Both the position numbers and the translations under genes were made by a program. This document shows, piece after piece, positions 19,264-30,153 of a DNA stretch of 56,004 nt. Location of the stretch: the NCBI GenBank assembly GCA_004557455.1, contig SFDX01000020.1:1-56004 (forward strand), written 5' to 3'. The notes below the pieces were generated by a model that was not told the DNA's origin, ran no database searches, and worked only from the letters and a program-made list of their open reading frames with translations. The DNA is from Akkermansia muciniphila. Its GTDB lineage: Bacteria > Verrucomicrobiota > Verrucomicrobiia > Verrucomicrobiales > Akkermansiaceae. Every line of letters starts with the position of its first letter. The first letter of the stretch is position 1.

Positions 19264-20718
19264 ATGGCAGAAATTCAGCTTGGACTTACATTCGACGATG
19301 TTCTCTTGCTTCCGTGCTTGAGCACCATTCTCCCGGGTGAGGCTGACCCCTCGTCCCAATTGGTCAAAGGCTTTTCCCTCCGCCTGCCGATTCTGTCCGC
19401 GCCCATGGACACGGTGACGGAGACTGACATGGCTATCGCCATGGCCCGCGAGGGCGGTATGGGTGTGATCCACCGCAACAACCGCATTGAGGAGGAGGCT
19501 GCCATGGTGGCCCGCGTGAAGCGCTTTGAAAACGCCGTCATCACGGACCCCATCACGGTGACGAGCGACATGCGGCTCAGCGAGGTGAAGGTCATCATGG
19601 GGCGCCACGGCTTCTCCGGCTTCCCCGTCATTACGAAAGACCGCGTGCTGGTCGGCATCATCACGGGCCGCGATATGCGCGTGTTCGATGGGCATGACCT
19701 AGACACGCTGACGGTGGCGGATGTGATGACCCCGCGTGAGCGTCTGGTGACCGGTGTATCGACAACCACACCGGAGGAGGCTCGCAAGGTGATGTACCAG
19801 AACCGCATTGAGAAGCTGCCGCTGGTGAATGCGGACGGCACGCTCGCCGGATTGATTACGGACACGGATATCCGCAAGCGCGACGCTTTCCAGAACTCCA
19901 CGAAGGACGAGTTCGGCCGCCTGCGTTGCGGTGCTGCCGTGGGTCCGGGCCCGGAGTTCATGGATCGCGCACAGGCTATGGTCGAGGCCGGGGCAGATGC
20001 CCTGTTCATCGATGCCGCGACGGGCCATACCACCCGCGTGCTGCATGTGATCGAGAAGCTGGCCGAGCTGGGCAAGCCCGTGGTGGCCGGTAACGTGGTG
20101 ACGCAGGACGGCGCGCGCGACCTGATCGCCGCGGGTGCTTCCGCCATCAAGGTAGGTGTGGGCCCCGGCTCCATCTGCACCACGCGCATTATCTCCGGCG
20201 TGGGTATGCCGCAGTTTACGGCCATTCAGGAGGTGGCCAAGGTGGCTCGTCCCGCCGGTGTGACGGTGATTGCCGACGGCGGTATCCGCTACTCCGGCGA
20301 CGCCGTGAAGGCTCTGGCCGCCGGTGCCGACCTGCTGATGATGGGCGGCATGCTGGCCGGTTGCGAGGAGAGCCCCGGCTCCCTGCTGCACTACCAGGGC
20401 CGCAACTTCAAGTCCTACCGCGGCATGGGCTCCCTGGGTGCCATGCGTGCCGGTTCCGGCGACCGCTACGGTCAAAACTCCAGCGGCAAGCTGGTGGCAG
20501 AGGGCGTGGAGGCGCGTGTGCCCTACAAGGGTATGCTCGCGGACGTAATCTTCCAGCTGGTGGGCGGCCTGCGCTCCGGCATGGGTTACCTGGGCGCCAA
20601 GAACCTTCAGGAGCTGCGTGACCACGCTCGCTTTGTGCGCATCACGCCCGGCGGCCTCAAGGAGAGCCACCCGCACGATGTGACCATCACGCAGGAGCCC
20701 GGTAACTACAGCGTTTAA
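19264..20718 (+). CDS. guaB: IMP dehydrogenase
   Basis: A 484-residue cytoplasmic enzyme that oxidises IMP to XMP with NAD, the committed step of GMP synthesis. It has an N-terminal barrel start LTFDDVLLLPCLS, two CBS domains (about 95-205; NRIEKLPLV), and the catalytic loop GVGPGSICTTR with its Cys. The flap region has RNFKSYRGMGSLGAM, and the K+/IMP site ADGGIRYSGD. The start at 19264 is chosen over an upstream frame because it begins MAEIQLGLTFDD as in the family and follows the promoter. The upstream part of the longer frame is the shadow of two minus-strand lipoprotein genes. Confidence 0.97.
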   Translation: MAEIQLGLTFDDVLLLPCLSTILPGEADPSSQLVKGFSLRLPILSAPMDTVTETDMAIAMAREGGMGVIHRNNRIEEEAAMVARVKRFENAVITDPITVTSDMRLSEVKVIMGRHGFSGFPVITKDRVLVGIITGRDMRVFDGHDLDTLTVADVMTPRERLVTGVSTTTPEEARKVMYQNRIEKLPLVNADGTLAGLITDTDIRKRDAFQNSTKDEFGRLRCGAAVGPGPEFMDRAQAMVEAGADALFIDAATGHTTRVLHVIEKLAELGKPVVAGNVVTQDGARDLIAAGASAIKVGVGPGSICTTRIISGVGMPQFTAIQEVAKVARPAGVTVIADGGIRYSGDAVKALAAGADLLMMGGMLAGCEESPGSLLHYQGRNFKSYRGMGSLGAMRAGSGDRYGQNSSGKLVAEGVEARVPYKGMLADVIFQLVGGLRSGMGYLGAKNLQELRDHARFVRITPGGLKESHPHDVTITQEPGNYSV

Positions 20719-20737
20719 TCTTGTACCCCGAACAACG

Positions 20738-21676
20738 ATGAAGAAGACATTGACAACCGCACTTCTTCTCCTGCTGCCCTTCACTTGGGCAGCGGGGAAG
20801 GATGAGTGCCCCAAAACCCTGCCGGGGGGCTGGGTGTACGCTTGGGGCGATGAGTTCAACGGCAGCAAGCTTGACCTCAAGAAGTGGAAGTATGAGGAGG
20901 GTATCGTGCGCAATCGCGGCGCCTCCCAAGCCTATGTGAAGGAGGCCGTGTCGCTGAAGGACGGTAAGCTCGTCATTACCTCCGAACACAAGGAGACCCC
21001 GAACCCGCAGTACAAGGAGGGCAGCTCCAGCTGGTTCGAGCAGCAGAAGACCCAGCCCTTCTCCAGCGGCTCCGTCACCACCAAGGGCACGCAGAGTTTC
21101 TCCCTGCCGGGTCGCTTGGAGTTCCGCGCTCGCATCCCCAAGGCTCCCGGTGTCTGGCCCGCCATCTGGACCATGCACGAGAACAGCTACGGCTGGCCGG
21201 CCAACGGCGAGATTGACATCCTGGAGCACATCTCCCAGGAGCCGAACCGCGTGTACTCCATCTTCCGCTGGGGCCGCAACGGCGGCAATCAGGAGCAGAA
21301 GGTCATCCGCACCACGCAGATCCCCAACTACAGCGCCGATTTCCACACCTACGCCCTGCAGTGGGACGAGGAGGTGATGCTCATCGAAATCGACGGCAAG
21401 GAGGTGGGCCGCGTCAAAATCTCCGATGCGGACTATCCCAACGGAGATAATCCCCTGCGCACCCCCTGCTACATCATCATCAACACCGCCCTCGGCGGCA
21501 ACGGCACTTGGCCGGAGAAAGCCAAAGACCCCGGCTACCCCTGCACCTTTGAGATCGACTACGTGCGCTTCTACACCAAGAAGGACTTTGTGAAGAACTA
21601 CAAGTCGGCCGACTCCAAGCCCTCCAAGGGTACGAAGAAGCCCGCCTCCAAGAAGAAAAAGAAGGGTTCCAAGTAA
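20738..21676 (+). CDS. Secreted GH16 glycoside hydrolase
   Basis: A 312-residue protein with a signal peptide (MKKTLTTALLLLLPFTWA) and a GH16 jelly-roll domain. The catalytic signature ExDxxE is complete: E158, D160 and E163 in GEIDILEH, preceded by WPAIWTM. The family cleaves beta-1,3/1,4 links in glucans, galactans or, in gut mucin degraders, O-glycan poly-LacNAc. The C-terminus is a Lys/Ser-rich tail (about 280-312) that ends in KKKKKGSK and may bind acidic surfaces or mucin. It follows guaB by 19 bp and may be cotranscribed. The substrate cannot be read from the sequence. Confidence 0.92.
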   Translation: MKKTLTTALLLLLPFTWAAGKDECPKTLPGGWVYAWGDEFNGSKLDLKKWKYEEGIVRNRGASQAYVKEAVSLKDGKLVITSEHKETPNPQYKEGSSSWFEQQKTQPFSSGSVTTKGTQSFSLPGRLEFRARIPKAPGVWPAIWTMHENSYGWPANGEIDILEHISQEPNRVYSIFRWGRNGGNQEQKVIRTTQIPNYSADFHTYALQWDEEVMLIEIDGKEVGRVKISDADYPNGDNPLRTPCYIIINTALGGNGTWPEKAKDPGYPCTFEIDYVRFYTKKDFVKNYKSADSKPSKGTKKPASKKKKKGSK

Positions 21677-21695
21677 CACTTCTTCGGTTTTACAT

Positions 21696-21732
21696 TACCC
21701 CGTCTTGCTCCCGTTGTCAGCAGGGCGGGGTA
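21696..21732 (+). terminator. Possible terminator after the GH16 gene
   Basis: TACCCCG (21696-21702) pairs with CGGGGTA (21726-21732), followed by GTTTGTTTTCC. The loop is 23 nt and the T-run is interrupted, so efficiency is uncertain. Confidence 0.45.
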
Positions 21733-21767
21733 GTTTGTTTTCCTGTGTGGACGGGGTGCGTTTAGGC

Positions 21768-21796
21768 TTGACTTCAGCGTTGCTCTGCGCTAAACT
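21768..21796 (+). promoter_or_regulatory. Promoter of the GT39-like gene
   Basis: TTGACT (21768-21773), 17 bp and TAAACT (21791-21796). The chosen ATG at 21807 lies 10 bases later. This fixes the start, because a longer open frame begins upstream at 21705. Confidence 0.65.
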
Positions 21797-21806
21797 CACA
21801 ACAGAT

Positions 21807-23351
21807 ATGTTTCTTGATCATCTGAGCAGAATGCACCATTGGCGTGTTGTGTTGGTGTTGCTGATCCTTTTGGGCTCTTTTTCGATAACGGCTTTCTGTA
21901 ACGTTTTCTCTCCTTTGATGAGTCCCATAGGATACTATGACAGTATGACCTTTTATATGGCCGGAAAATCTTGGGCACACGGTTTACTGCCCTATGTAGG
22001 CTTTGAGGATGTCAAGGGTCCGCTTTTGTTTTTGTGGTTTTATATCGGGTACGTTCTGAGTCCGGATCGAACGATGGGGTGCTATGTTCTGGCGTCATTA
22101 TCATTCGCGTTGGCCCTAGGCCTTAGTTATAAGACAGCGCGTGTTCTGGGACTGAACAGAGAGCAGGCGTTCGTAGCCGTTCTGCTTCTGCTTGTCGCTT
22201 CTTGTTTTTCTCCCTTCCGGTCATTCGGTTGCCGGGCAGAGGAGGTTATGTTCCCGCTTCTTTCTTTGCTGGTGTACGAGGTATGCAGGTATTTTTACTC
22301 CTCTGCGCAAGCATATCTCCGAGCATGTGCTGTTTGCGGGGCGGTGTTCACGGCGCTTATCTTGATTAAATACAACGATGCGCCGGTGGCTGTGGCGGCA
22401 TTTGTTGCATTATCGGGCGTCGAATGGGTGCGCTCGAAACGCCTTAGCCGTCCGGCTGTGGGCTTGCTTGTCTTTGCCGTGGCTTCGGTTCTTGTATTTC
22501 TTCCCTTTGCAATATACATGCTCTGCACAGGGACCTTCAATGATTTTATTCGAGTCTACTTCTTCTTTAATGTTGATACATATCGTACGGATGGTTCTCT
22601 GTTCCATACATTATGGGGCAATGTGTGGGAGGCTGTGTGCAGAACTCTTCAGGGACGCGAAGCTCTGTTGTTCTGGCTGCCTGCTGCAGCCGTCTTTTCA
22701 ACGCCGTTTTTACGACCCGGTCAGAGGTTCGGAACTTGGACCCTGTTGTTGATCATATGCGTGTCTTATGCTGTCAATGTTATAGGTAATTACTCCTATT
22801 ACATTTGCTTCATGCTTCCCCTGCTTGCTCTTCCGTCATGCGCATTGGCCTCGAGGCTGCAGATTCGGCTTAATGTATTGTCCGCGGTGATCCTGACCGG
22901 TCTGAGCTGCTTGGTAGGGATACAACTCAACGGGACTTGGTCGACCAGGTCACCCCGTCGCTTGACGTATAAATTGCCGTCGGATGTTCAGGCTGCTGAG
23001 GATCGCATATGCAGCTTGGGGGAGAATCCCAAAATTCTCTACATCGATTTTTTGGAAATGGGTTTCGGTCTGAGGGGTGGGGCCCTGCCGGCGTGCCCCG
23101 GATGGGTTCACCACAATGGATGCTCTGAGGCGTATTCTGCTGCACAGCGTGCATGTGTGCGGCAGCGGAAAGCGGATGTGGTCGTGACGACCGGGCGCAT
23201 TCAGGCCGGTTCCCTCGCATACGAGGACGGAACGCGCGAGTTCACGCAGGAGGCCTCGAAAAATGCGGCGCTCTTGAAGGAGTGCGGTTATCGAGCCGAA
23301 CTGTGTGTCCGAAACGGCGAAGGGTATGTGACGCTGTGGTTCAAGGATTGA
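21807..23351 (+). CDS. Polytopic GT39-like membrane glycosyltransferase
   Basis: A 514-residue protein with about ten to twelve membrane helices. The first loop, between helix 1 and helix 2, has YYDSMTFYMAGKSWAHGLLPY followed by FEDVKGPLLF, which matches the Asp-containing catalytic loop of PMT/ArnT-type transferases (GT39/GT83, Glycos_transf_4-like). These move a sugar from a polyprenyl-phosphate donor to protein or lipid on the periplasmic side. The C-terminal ~100 residues form a soluble domain with Cys-rich stretches. The coding style is less GC-biased than guaB. The acceptor is unknown. It stands alone between GH16 and GH20. Confidence 0.75.
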   Translation: MFLDHLSRMHHWRVVLVLLILLGSFSITAFCNVFSPLMSPIGYYDSMTFYMAGKSWAHGLLPYVGFEDVKGPLLFLWFYIGYVLSPDRTMGCYVLASLSFALALGLSYKTARVLGLNREQAFVAVLLLLVASCFSPFRSFGCRAEEVMFPLLSLLVYEVCRYFYSSAQAYLRACAVCGAVFTALILIKYNDAPVAVAAFVALSGVEWVRSKRLSRPAVGLLVFAVASVLVFLPFAIYMLCTGTFNDFIRVYFFFNVDTYRTDGSLFHTLWGNVWEAVCRTLQGREALLFWLPAAAVFSTPFLRPGQRFGTWTLLLIICVSYAVNVIGNYSYYICFMLPLLALPSCALASRLQIRLNVLSAVILTGLSCLVGIQLNGTWSTRSPRRLTYKLPSDVQAAEDRICSLGENPKILYIDFLEMGFGLRGGALPACPGWVHHNGCSEAYSAAQRACVRQRKADVVVTTGRIQAGSLAYEDGTREFTQEASKNAALLKECGYRAELCVRNGEGYVTLWFKD

Positions 23352-23446
23352 GGGCTGAAGTGCTTATCCATGAAGTCCGCGCGGAATGAGGCGGATAATC
23401 CTGTCCACACCCTGCTCATGGCCACTGCGAGGGGGGTAATATCTGC

Positions 23447-23475
23447 TTGACTTACGTGGGTGGATTTGATACAGT
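23447..23475 (+). promoter_or_regulatory. Promoter of the GH20 gene
   Basis: TTGACT (23447-23452), 17 bp and TACAGT (23470-23475). The ATG at 23482 lies 6 bases after the -10 box, so the predicted transcript starts at the initiation codon. Confidence 0.7.
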
Positions 23476-23481
23476 GGATTT

Positions 23482-25494
23482 ATGGTACGCGCAATGTTGG
23501 TAGCTTTGAGTTGTTTGGCGGCACCGCTTACAGTGCAGGCCGGGTGGGAGGATCCCGTGGCACAGAAGGCGGAGACGGCTGCTCCGGTGGCGTTGTTGCC
23601 CTTCCCACAGAAGGTCGAGTGGATGGGGATGGCCAAGGGGGCGAAGAGTTGGAAGCTCACCGGCGATGCCGTGAGTGCGCCGTCCGTGCAGGTGGCGTGG
23701 AAGGGGCTGTTAGCCGACAAACCGGGGGTGGCTGCGGAGGTGCAGTTGGTGCTGACGCCGGATGCTCTGCCGGAGGCGGACCGAGCGGAGGGGTATCAGC
23801 TGGAGGCCAAGGAGGCAAAAGTGCGCATCTCTGCCGCAACGGAGGCAGGCTTGTTCTACGGATTGCAGACGCTGCGCCAGTTGGTCGCGGAGCAGAAGAA
23901 GCTGCCGCAGTGCCGCATTACTGATTATCCTGCCTTCCGCCTGCGCGGGTTCATGCACGATTGCGGGCGCAATTTCCAGACCATCGCTGCGCTGAAGCAG
24001 CAGCTCGATTGTGCCGCCCGCTTAAAGCTGAACACCTTCCACTGGCACCTGACCGACCACCCCGCCTGGCATGTGGAAAGCAAGGCCTACCCCGTGCTGA
24101 ATGACCCGCAGCACCGCACGCGCGATAAGGAGGATACCTACAGCTTCGATGACGTGCGCGAGCTCTTCGCCTATGCGCGGGAGCGGCACATCTCCATCAT
24201 CCCGGAGCTCGATATGCCCGGGCACAGCAGCTACTTCAAGCGCTGCTTCGGCTTCGATATGCACAGCGAACAGGGAATGCCCATTCTCGAGGCGCTTCTG
24301 GAGGAGTTCTGTCGCGAGGTTCCGGCGGATATCTGCCCCTATGTGCACATCGGTGCGGACGAGGTGCGTGTGCTCAATGCGAAGGCTTTTGTGAAACGCA
24401 TGAGTGACAAGCTCATCTCCATGGGCCGCAAACCCATGCAGTGGGGCGGGCCGCGCGACCTGCCCGTGGGCGAGGATTCCATCGCCCAACGCTGGGGCGA
24501 GGGCGGGGAGATGGTCGAGAAGTCCCTCAAGCCGGAGACCATCCGCTGCCACACGGTAGACTCTGCCATCGGCTACACCAACCTGTTTGAACCGGCCTTG
24601 CTGGTGCGCCGTTACTTCTTTATGAAACCCTGCGGCGTAGCCCGGGGAGACGAGCAGAAGATGGGCAGCATTATCTGCACTTGGGCCGATGCTCGGGTGG
24701 ATGATAAAGCTAAGATTATCCGCCACAACGGCGTGTGGCCCACCATGTGCGCGATGGCTGATAAAACCTGGCGCGGCGGGGACGGCGACGGAGATGCCTA
24801 CCCCTGCGCCATGCCTGCGCTCGGCACCCCGGAGGGCGATGCCTTCGCTCGCCTGGAGAAACGCATGGAGGTGCTGGCTCGCACCGTGTTCAAGGGGCAA
24901 GCCTTCCCCTACTGGCCGCAAAGCTCCGTGACTTGGCAGGTGGTTCCCCCCGTGCCGACTGCCGAGGCTGACCCGGTGCGCGAGAAGGTGCTGGCCGGTA
25001 AATGGGCCGAGCTGCAACCCGTCACGGCCCACGGTGCCTGCCTCTACCTGCGCACGCGTCCCTCCACGGGCTACATCGGCCTTTTCCCCAAGCAGAAGCC
25101 GGGTGTGACCACCTGGGCCATCACCACCTTGAAAGCCGACAAGGCGGGCGATGCCCCCTTCATGGTGGGCTTCGATGCCCCCGCCCGCTCCTCCCGCCGC
25201 TTCTCCGGCGTAGCCCCCGCCGGCTGCTGGAGCAACTGCGGCACCCGCATTTGGGTGAACGGCCAAGAGGTGAAGAATCCTCACACCTTCAAACTCGCCG
25301 GTCAGAACCGCTTCAACCGCGACACCTGGTTCCACGCCGCTAACGAAAATCCCTTCGATGATGAGGAAATCTGGTGGTGCCACAAGCCTGTCACCTTCCC
25401 CCTCAAGAAGGGCGATAACACCATCATCGTGGAGCAGCCCTACATTGGCGAATGCCAGAGCTGGGAGGTGAATATCGTGCCGCTCAAGCACTGA
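23482..25494 (+). CDS. Secreted GH20 beta-N-acetylhexosaminidase
   Basis: A 670-residue protein with signal peptide (MVRAMLVALSCLAAPLTVQA), a GH20b-like N-domain (about 35-150) and a TIM barrel beginning YPAFRLRGFMHDCGRNF. The substrate-assisted catalytic pair is D293-E294 in HIGADEV; HWHLTDHPAWHVE and PELDMPGHSSYF line the pocket. It removes terminal GlcNAc/GalNAc from glycans such as mucin O-glycans. A C-terminal domain (about 510-670) has a beta-sandwich look, possibly carbohydrate binding. The start codon is fixed by the promoter just upstream. It is transcribed alone, facing the oppF-like gene. Confidence 0.93.
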   Translation: MVRAMLVALSCLAAPLTVQAGWEDPVAQKAETAAPVALLPFPQKVEWMGMAKGAKSWKLTGDAVSAPSVQVAWKGLLADKPGVAAEVQLVLTPDALPEADRAEGYQLEAKEAKVRISAATEAGLFYGLQTLRQLVAEQKKLPQCRITDYPAFRLRGFMHDCGRNFQTIAALKQQLDCAARLKLNTFHWHLTDHPAWHVESKAYPVLNDPQHRTRDKEDTYSFDDVRELFAYARERHISIIPELDMPGHSSYFKRCFGFDMHSEQGMPILEALLEEFCREVPADICPYVHIGADEVRVLNAKAFVKRMSDKLISMGRKPMQWGGPRDLPVGEDSIAQRWGEGGEMVEKSLKPETIRCHTVDSAIGYTNLFEPALLVRRYFFMKPCGVARGDEQKMGSIICTWADARVDDKAKIIRHNGVWPTMCAMADKTWRGGDGDGDAYPCAMPALGTPEGDAFARLEKRMEVLARTVFKGQAFPYWPQSSVTWQVVPPVPTAEADPVREKVLAGKWAELQPVTAHGACLYLRTRPSTGYIGLFPKQKPGVTTWAITTLKADKAGDAPFMVGFDAPARSSRRFSGVAPAGCWSNCGTRIWVNGQEVKNPHTFKLAGQNRFNRDTWFHAANENPFDDEEIWWCHKPVTFPLKKGDNTIIVEQPYIGECQSWEVNIVPLKH

Positions 25495-25570
25495 GACCAA
25501 GCATTCCGGCTCGGTTGACACGTCGGCGACTTTCTTGCTGCCGTACCCTGTCGTGCGGGTTACTCAAACC

Positions 25571-26350
25571 TCACAGTCGGGGGATGGCGGCGAGGAGAGT
25601 ACGGGTGTAGTCGGCTTGGGGGCAGTGGAAGACGCGGTCGGCGGGGCCGTATTCTACCAATTGCCCCCGGCGCATGACGGCGATGGAGTCGGCCATGTAG
25701 TGAACGACGGAGAGGTCGTGAGAGATGAAGATCATCGTGAGACCGAGGTCACGACGAAGATCCATGAGGAGGTTGAGGATTTGGCCCTGAATGGACACAT
25801 CGAGGGCAGAGACCGGTTCATCTGCGAGGAGGAGGGCAGGGCGGGGAGCAATAGCGCGAGCGATAGCGATGCGCTGGCGTTGCCCGCCGGAGAACTCGTG
25901 CGGGTATTTATACATGTGCTCCGGGGCCAGGCCGACCCGCTCCATTAGTGAGGCCACGGCGTCGACCCGATCGCGGCGGGGAATGGGTGCGCGTCGGCTG
26001 AGTGCCTCCAACAGCGTACTGAAAATGCTGAAGCGAGGGTTGAGGGAGGCATAGGGATCCTGAAATACCATCTGAAACTCCAGCCGTTGGCGCCGTACTT
26101 CGGAAGCAGGTAGAGCGGAGAGATCACGACCGTTCAGCACAATGCGCCCGGAGCTGAGGGGTTGTAGCTGCATGATGGCCCGGGAGAGAGTCGACTTACC
26201 GCATCCGGACTCCCCTACCAGCCCGAGAATCTCCCCCTTCTGCACGGAAAGGGACACGCCGTCCACTGCCCGGATTATCTGCCCCGTGGCCCCCCAAGTC
26301 GTCCGCACAGGAAAATGTACGCAGGCGTTCTCTATCTCCAAGTAGGCCAT
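25571..26350 (-). CDS. OppF-type peptide ABC transporter ATPase
   Basis: A 259-residue ABC ATPase of the oligopeptide/dipeptide import class. Walker A is GESGCGKST (46-54), the Q-loop is in MVFQDPYASLNPR (an Opp/Dpp hallmark), the signature is FSGGQRQR, Walker B LLADEPVSALD, and the switch His is in FISHDLSVV. It energises uptake of peptides with permeases that are not in this window, so it is a detached subunit. It follows smpB by 9 bp and is probably cotranscribed with rpoZ-smpB, an unusual setting for a transporter ATPase. Confidence 0.9.
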   Translation of the reverse strand: MAYLEIENACVHFPVRTTWGATGQIIRAVDGVSLSVQKGEILGLVGESGCGKSTLSRAIMQLQPLSSGRIVLNGRDLSALPASEVRRQRLEFQMVFQDPYASLNPRFSIFSTLLEALSRRAPIPRRDRVDAVASLMERVGLAPEHMYKYPHEFSGGQRQRIAIARAIAPRPALLLADEPVSALDVSIQGQILNLLMDLRRDLGLTMIFISHDLSVVHYMADSIAVMRRGQLVEYGPADRVFHCPQADYTRTLLAAIPRL

Positions 26351-26359
26351 GGCGGCGGC

Positions 26360-26842
26360 TTAACGCAAGCCCTTGTTAAACCGCGACACCTCGCGGCGCG
26401 CCTCCAGCATCTCAACCCGAGACTTGAGGTCGTAGCGGCGGTCGCGGTGCGTCTTGCCCCGGCCAACACCGATTTCTGCCTTCACCTTGCCGTTGCGCCA
26501 GTACAGGCGCAGGAGCGGCAGGGCCGCACCGCGTTCGGCGGTCTGAATCTCCAGCTTCAGGATTTCTTTCTTGTGCATCAGCAAGCGGCGCGGGCGTTTG
26601 GCCTCATGCTGGAACCACTTACCTGCTGTCTCCCAAGGTTGCACATCGCAGCCGTACAGGAAGAGTTGGCCCTTCTCCACGCGGGCGAAGGCGTCCGAGA
26701 CGTTGACCCGGCCCTCGCGGATAGACTTTACCTCCGTGCCGCGCAGCTCGATACCGCACTCGTGCCGGCTCAGGATCTCGAAGTCCCGACCGGCTTTCTT
26801 ATTGCTGGCAATCAGGTTGCCGAGTGCTTGTTTCTTGGCCAT
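26360..26842 (-). CDS. smpB: SsrA-binding protein SmpB
   Basis: A 160-residue RNA-binding protein that brings tmRNA to stalled ribosomes. It carries the family blocks ASNKKAGRDFEI, GIELRGTEVKSIREGRVNVSDAF and the basic C-terminal tail with KTHRDRRYDLK, needed to sense the empty mRNA channel. The start at 26842 (MAKKQALGN) is preferred over an upstream in-frame ATG because it matches the family N-terminus. It lies between rpoZ and the oppF-like gene in a minus-strand operon. tmRNA itself was not found here. Confidence 0.95.
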   Translation of the reverse strand: MAKKQALGNLIASNKKAGRDFEILSRHECGIELRGTEVKSIREGRVNVSDAFARVEKGQLFLYGCDVQPWETAGKWFQHEAKRPRRLLMHKKEILKLEIQTAERGAALPLLRLYWRNGKVKAEIGVGRGKTHRDRRYDLKSRVEMLEARREVSRFNKGLR

Positions 26843-26914
26843 GGCTTGGGGTAAAAAGCGGCCCGTCCGCGGGGGAGAGGGCCGCATATCTCGTTATATT
26901 TTCCTGCGGCGGGG

Positions 26915-27223
26915 TCAGATGTTAGCCTGCACGGTCAGGATGTCCGGCTCCATCTTGGGAGTCGGGGCAGGGGCCGTGCGACGGGGCGCGAGGTCGCCCT
27001 CCTCCAGAGTCTGCTGATACTCCTCCTCCGTCATTTCATGCCACACCAGCTTACCTTCCACAATCTCCGTCAGCGCGATGTCACCGCTGCCCATGTCCGG
27101 AGTCGTCGGCACATAGGGGTCCGCACCGTGGTTAATCTGCTGCACACGCTTGGAAACGATGTTGACCAGCAGTTGATTGTCGCCTACGATGGCCGCTGCT
27201 TTCTCGATAAGTTCAACTTTCAT
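26915..27223 (-). CDS. rpoZ: RNA polymerase omega subunit
   Basis: A 102-residue protein beginning MKVELIEKAAAIVGDNQLLV, then NIVSKRVQQINHGA, the conserved RpoZ helix that latches onto beta-prime. A family-typical acidic middle (IVEGKLVWHEMTEEEYQ) follows, then a Pro-rich C-terminus. Omega helps assemble RNA polymerase and in many bacteria is part of the ppGpp site. The start at 27223 is chosen over upstream codons because the promoter -10 box (27262-27267) overlaps them. A leader of about 30 nt remains. smpB follows 72 bp downstream. Confidence 0.88.
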   Translation of the reverse strand: MKVELIEKAAAIVGDNQLLVNIVSKRVQQINHGADPYVPTTPDMGSGDIALTEIVEGKLVWHEMTEEEYQQTLEEGDLAPRRTAPAPTPKMEPDILTVQANI

Positions 27224-27261
27224 GAGAGGAAAAATGGGGTTCCGCTGCTTGCGGTCGGACA

Positions 27262-27290
27262 TTCTAGCGCATTTTGTGCGGTTTCGCAAG
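27262..27290 (-). promoter_or_regulatory. rpoZ-smpB promoter
   Basis: On the minus strand: TTGCGA (27285-27290), 17 bp and TAGAAT (27262-27267). It is divergent from the rph promoter, 60 bp away. Confidence 0.65.
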
Positions 27291-27351
27291 CCTATAATCG
27301 CGTCATGAACATAAAAAAGGGGCAATGCAGCCCCGGCAGCGGGCTTTGGTG

Positions 27352-27380
27352 TTGCCAAGTCGGCCCTCCTGTGCTAGAAT
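27352..27380 (+). promoter_or_regulatory. rph promoter
   Basis: TTGCCA (27352-27357), 17 bp and the extended box TGCTAGAATG (-10 at 27375-27380). The ATG at 27388 lies 7 bases later, so the mRNA should be leaderless. Confidence 0.7.
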
Positions 27381-27387
27381 GCAGGGC

Positions 27388-28170
27388 ATGCAACGACATG
27401 ATAAGCGCGCGTGCCATGAGCTGCGCCCCCTCGAGTTTATTCTCAACGTGGCACCGAACGCCACGGCGTCCGTTCTTTCCTGTTTCGGTAACACGCGCGT
27501 TATCTGCGCCGTGACGATTGAGGAGGATATTCCCCGCTGGATGAAGGTGCAGCACCGCACCGGCGGATGGTTGACGGCAGAATATGCTATGTTGCCTTAT
27601 TCTACCGGGGAGCGCAAGAAGCGCGATGTATCTGCCGGTAAGCCGGATGGCCGCTCCGTGGAAATTCAGCGGCTCATCGGCCGCTCTCTGCGCGCTGTCA
27701 TGGATCTGGAGGCCCTCGGGGCGAGAACCGTGTGGGTAGACTGCGATGTGCTGCAGGCAGACGGCGGCACGCGCACGGCCTCCATCACCGGTGCGGCCGT
27801 GGCTCTGGCGATTGCCCTTAATGGCTTGGTGGCGAGCGGCGCGCTGCCGACCAATCCCATGCGCAAGCTCGTTTCCGCTGTCTCTGTCGGCAAGTTGGCG
27901 GGTACGCCGCTGCTGGATTTGTGCTATGTGGAGGACAGCGAGGCAGAGGTGGACATGAACGTCGTGATGACCGAAAGCGGCGAATATGTGGAGGTGCAGG
28001 GCAGCGGCGAGGAGGCAGTCTTTACAGCAGAGGAGATGGCACAGATGCTTGCGCTGGCCTCTCACGGGTTGCAGCAGATTACTGCGGCGCAGAAGGAGGC
28101 AATTGCACGGGCAGACAAGGCTGCCCCGGCAGATTTTGCGGCGCTGCGCGACTTCTTTAATGCACGATGA
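27388..28170 (+). CDS. rph: Ribonuclease PH
   Basis: A 260-residue phosphorolytic exonuclease that trims the 3' ends of tRNA precursors in the cytoplasm. The core carries GNTRVICAVTIEEDIPRW, the active-site stretch TAEYAMLPYSTGERKKR, RSLRAVMDL, and DCDVLQADGGTRTASITGA with the phosphate-binding Arg and catalytic Asp residues. The C-terminus ends in a helix with AALRDFFNAR. Length is slightly above the ~240 norm. The start at 27388 follows the promoter directly; two in-frame ATGs upstream lie inside or before the promoter and were dropped. Confidence 0.95.
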   Translation: MQRHDKRACHELRPLEFILNVAPNATASVLSCFGNTRVICAVTIEEDIPRWMKVQHRTGGWLTAEYAMLPYSTGERKKRDVSAGKPDGRSVEIQRLIGRSLRAVMDLEALGARTVWVDCDVLQADGGTRTASITGAAVALAIALNGLVASGALPTNPMRKLVSAVSVGKLAGTPLLDLCYVEDSEAEVDMNVVMTESGEYVEVQGSGEEAVFTAEEMAQMLALASHGLQQITAAQKEAIARADKAAPADFAALRDFFNAR

Positions 28171-28237
28171 CAACCAACGGACGCGGCCTGCCGGGCAGAG
28201 AAGGGTGTCATCCTTGCCGCCGGAGCAGCATTTAGCC

Positions 28238-28266
28238 TTGCAGAGCCGCCCCGTTTACGATACTAT
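28238..28266 (+). promoter_or_regulatory. dnaX promoter
   Basis: TTGCAG (28238-28243), 17 bp and TACTAT (28261-28266). The GTG start at 28273 lies 6 bases after the box, so a leaderless mRNA with GTG initiation is predicted. Confidence 0.6.
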
Positions 28267-28272
28267 AAGAGC

Positions 28273-30147
<1,875 letters not shown>

Positions 30148-30153
30148 CACATT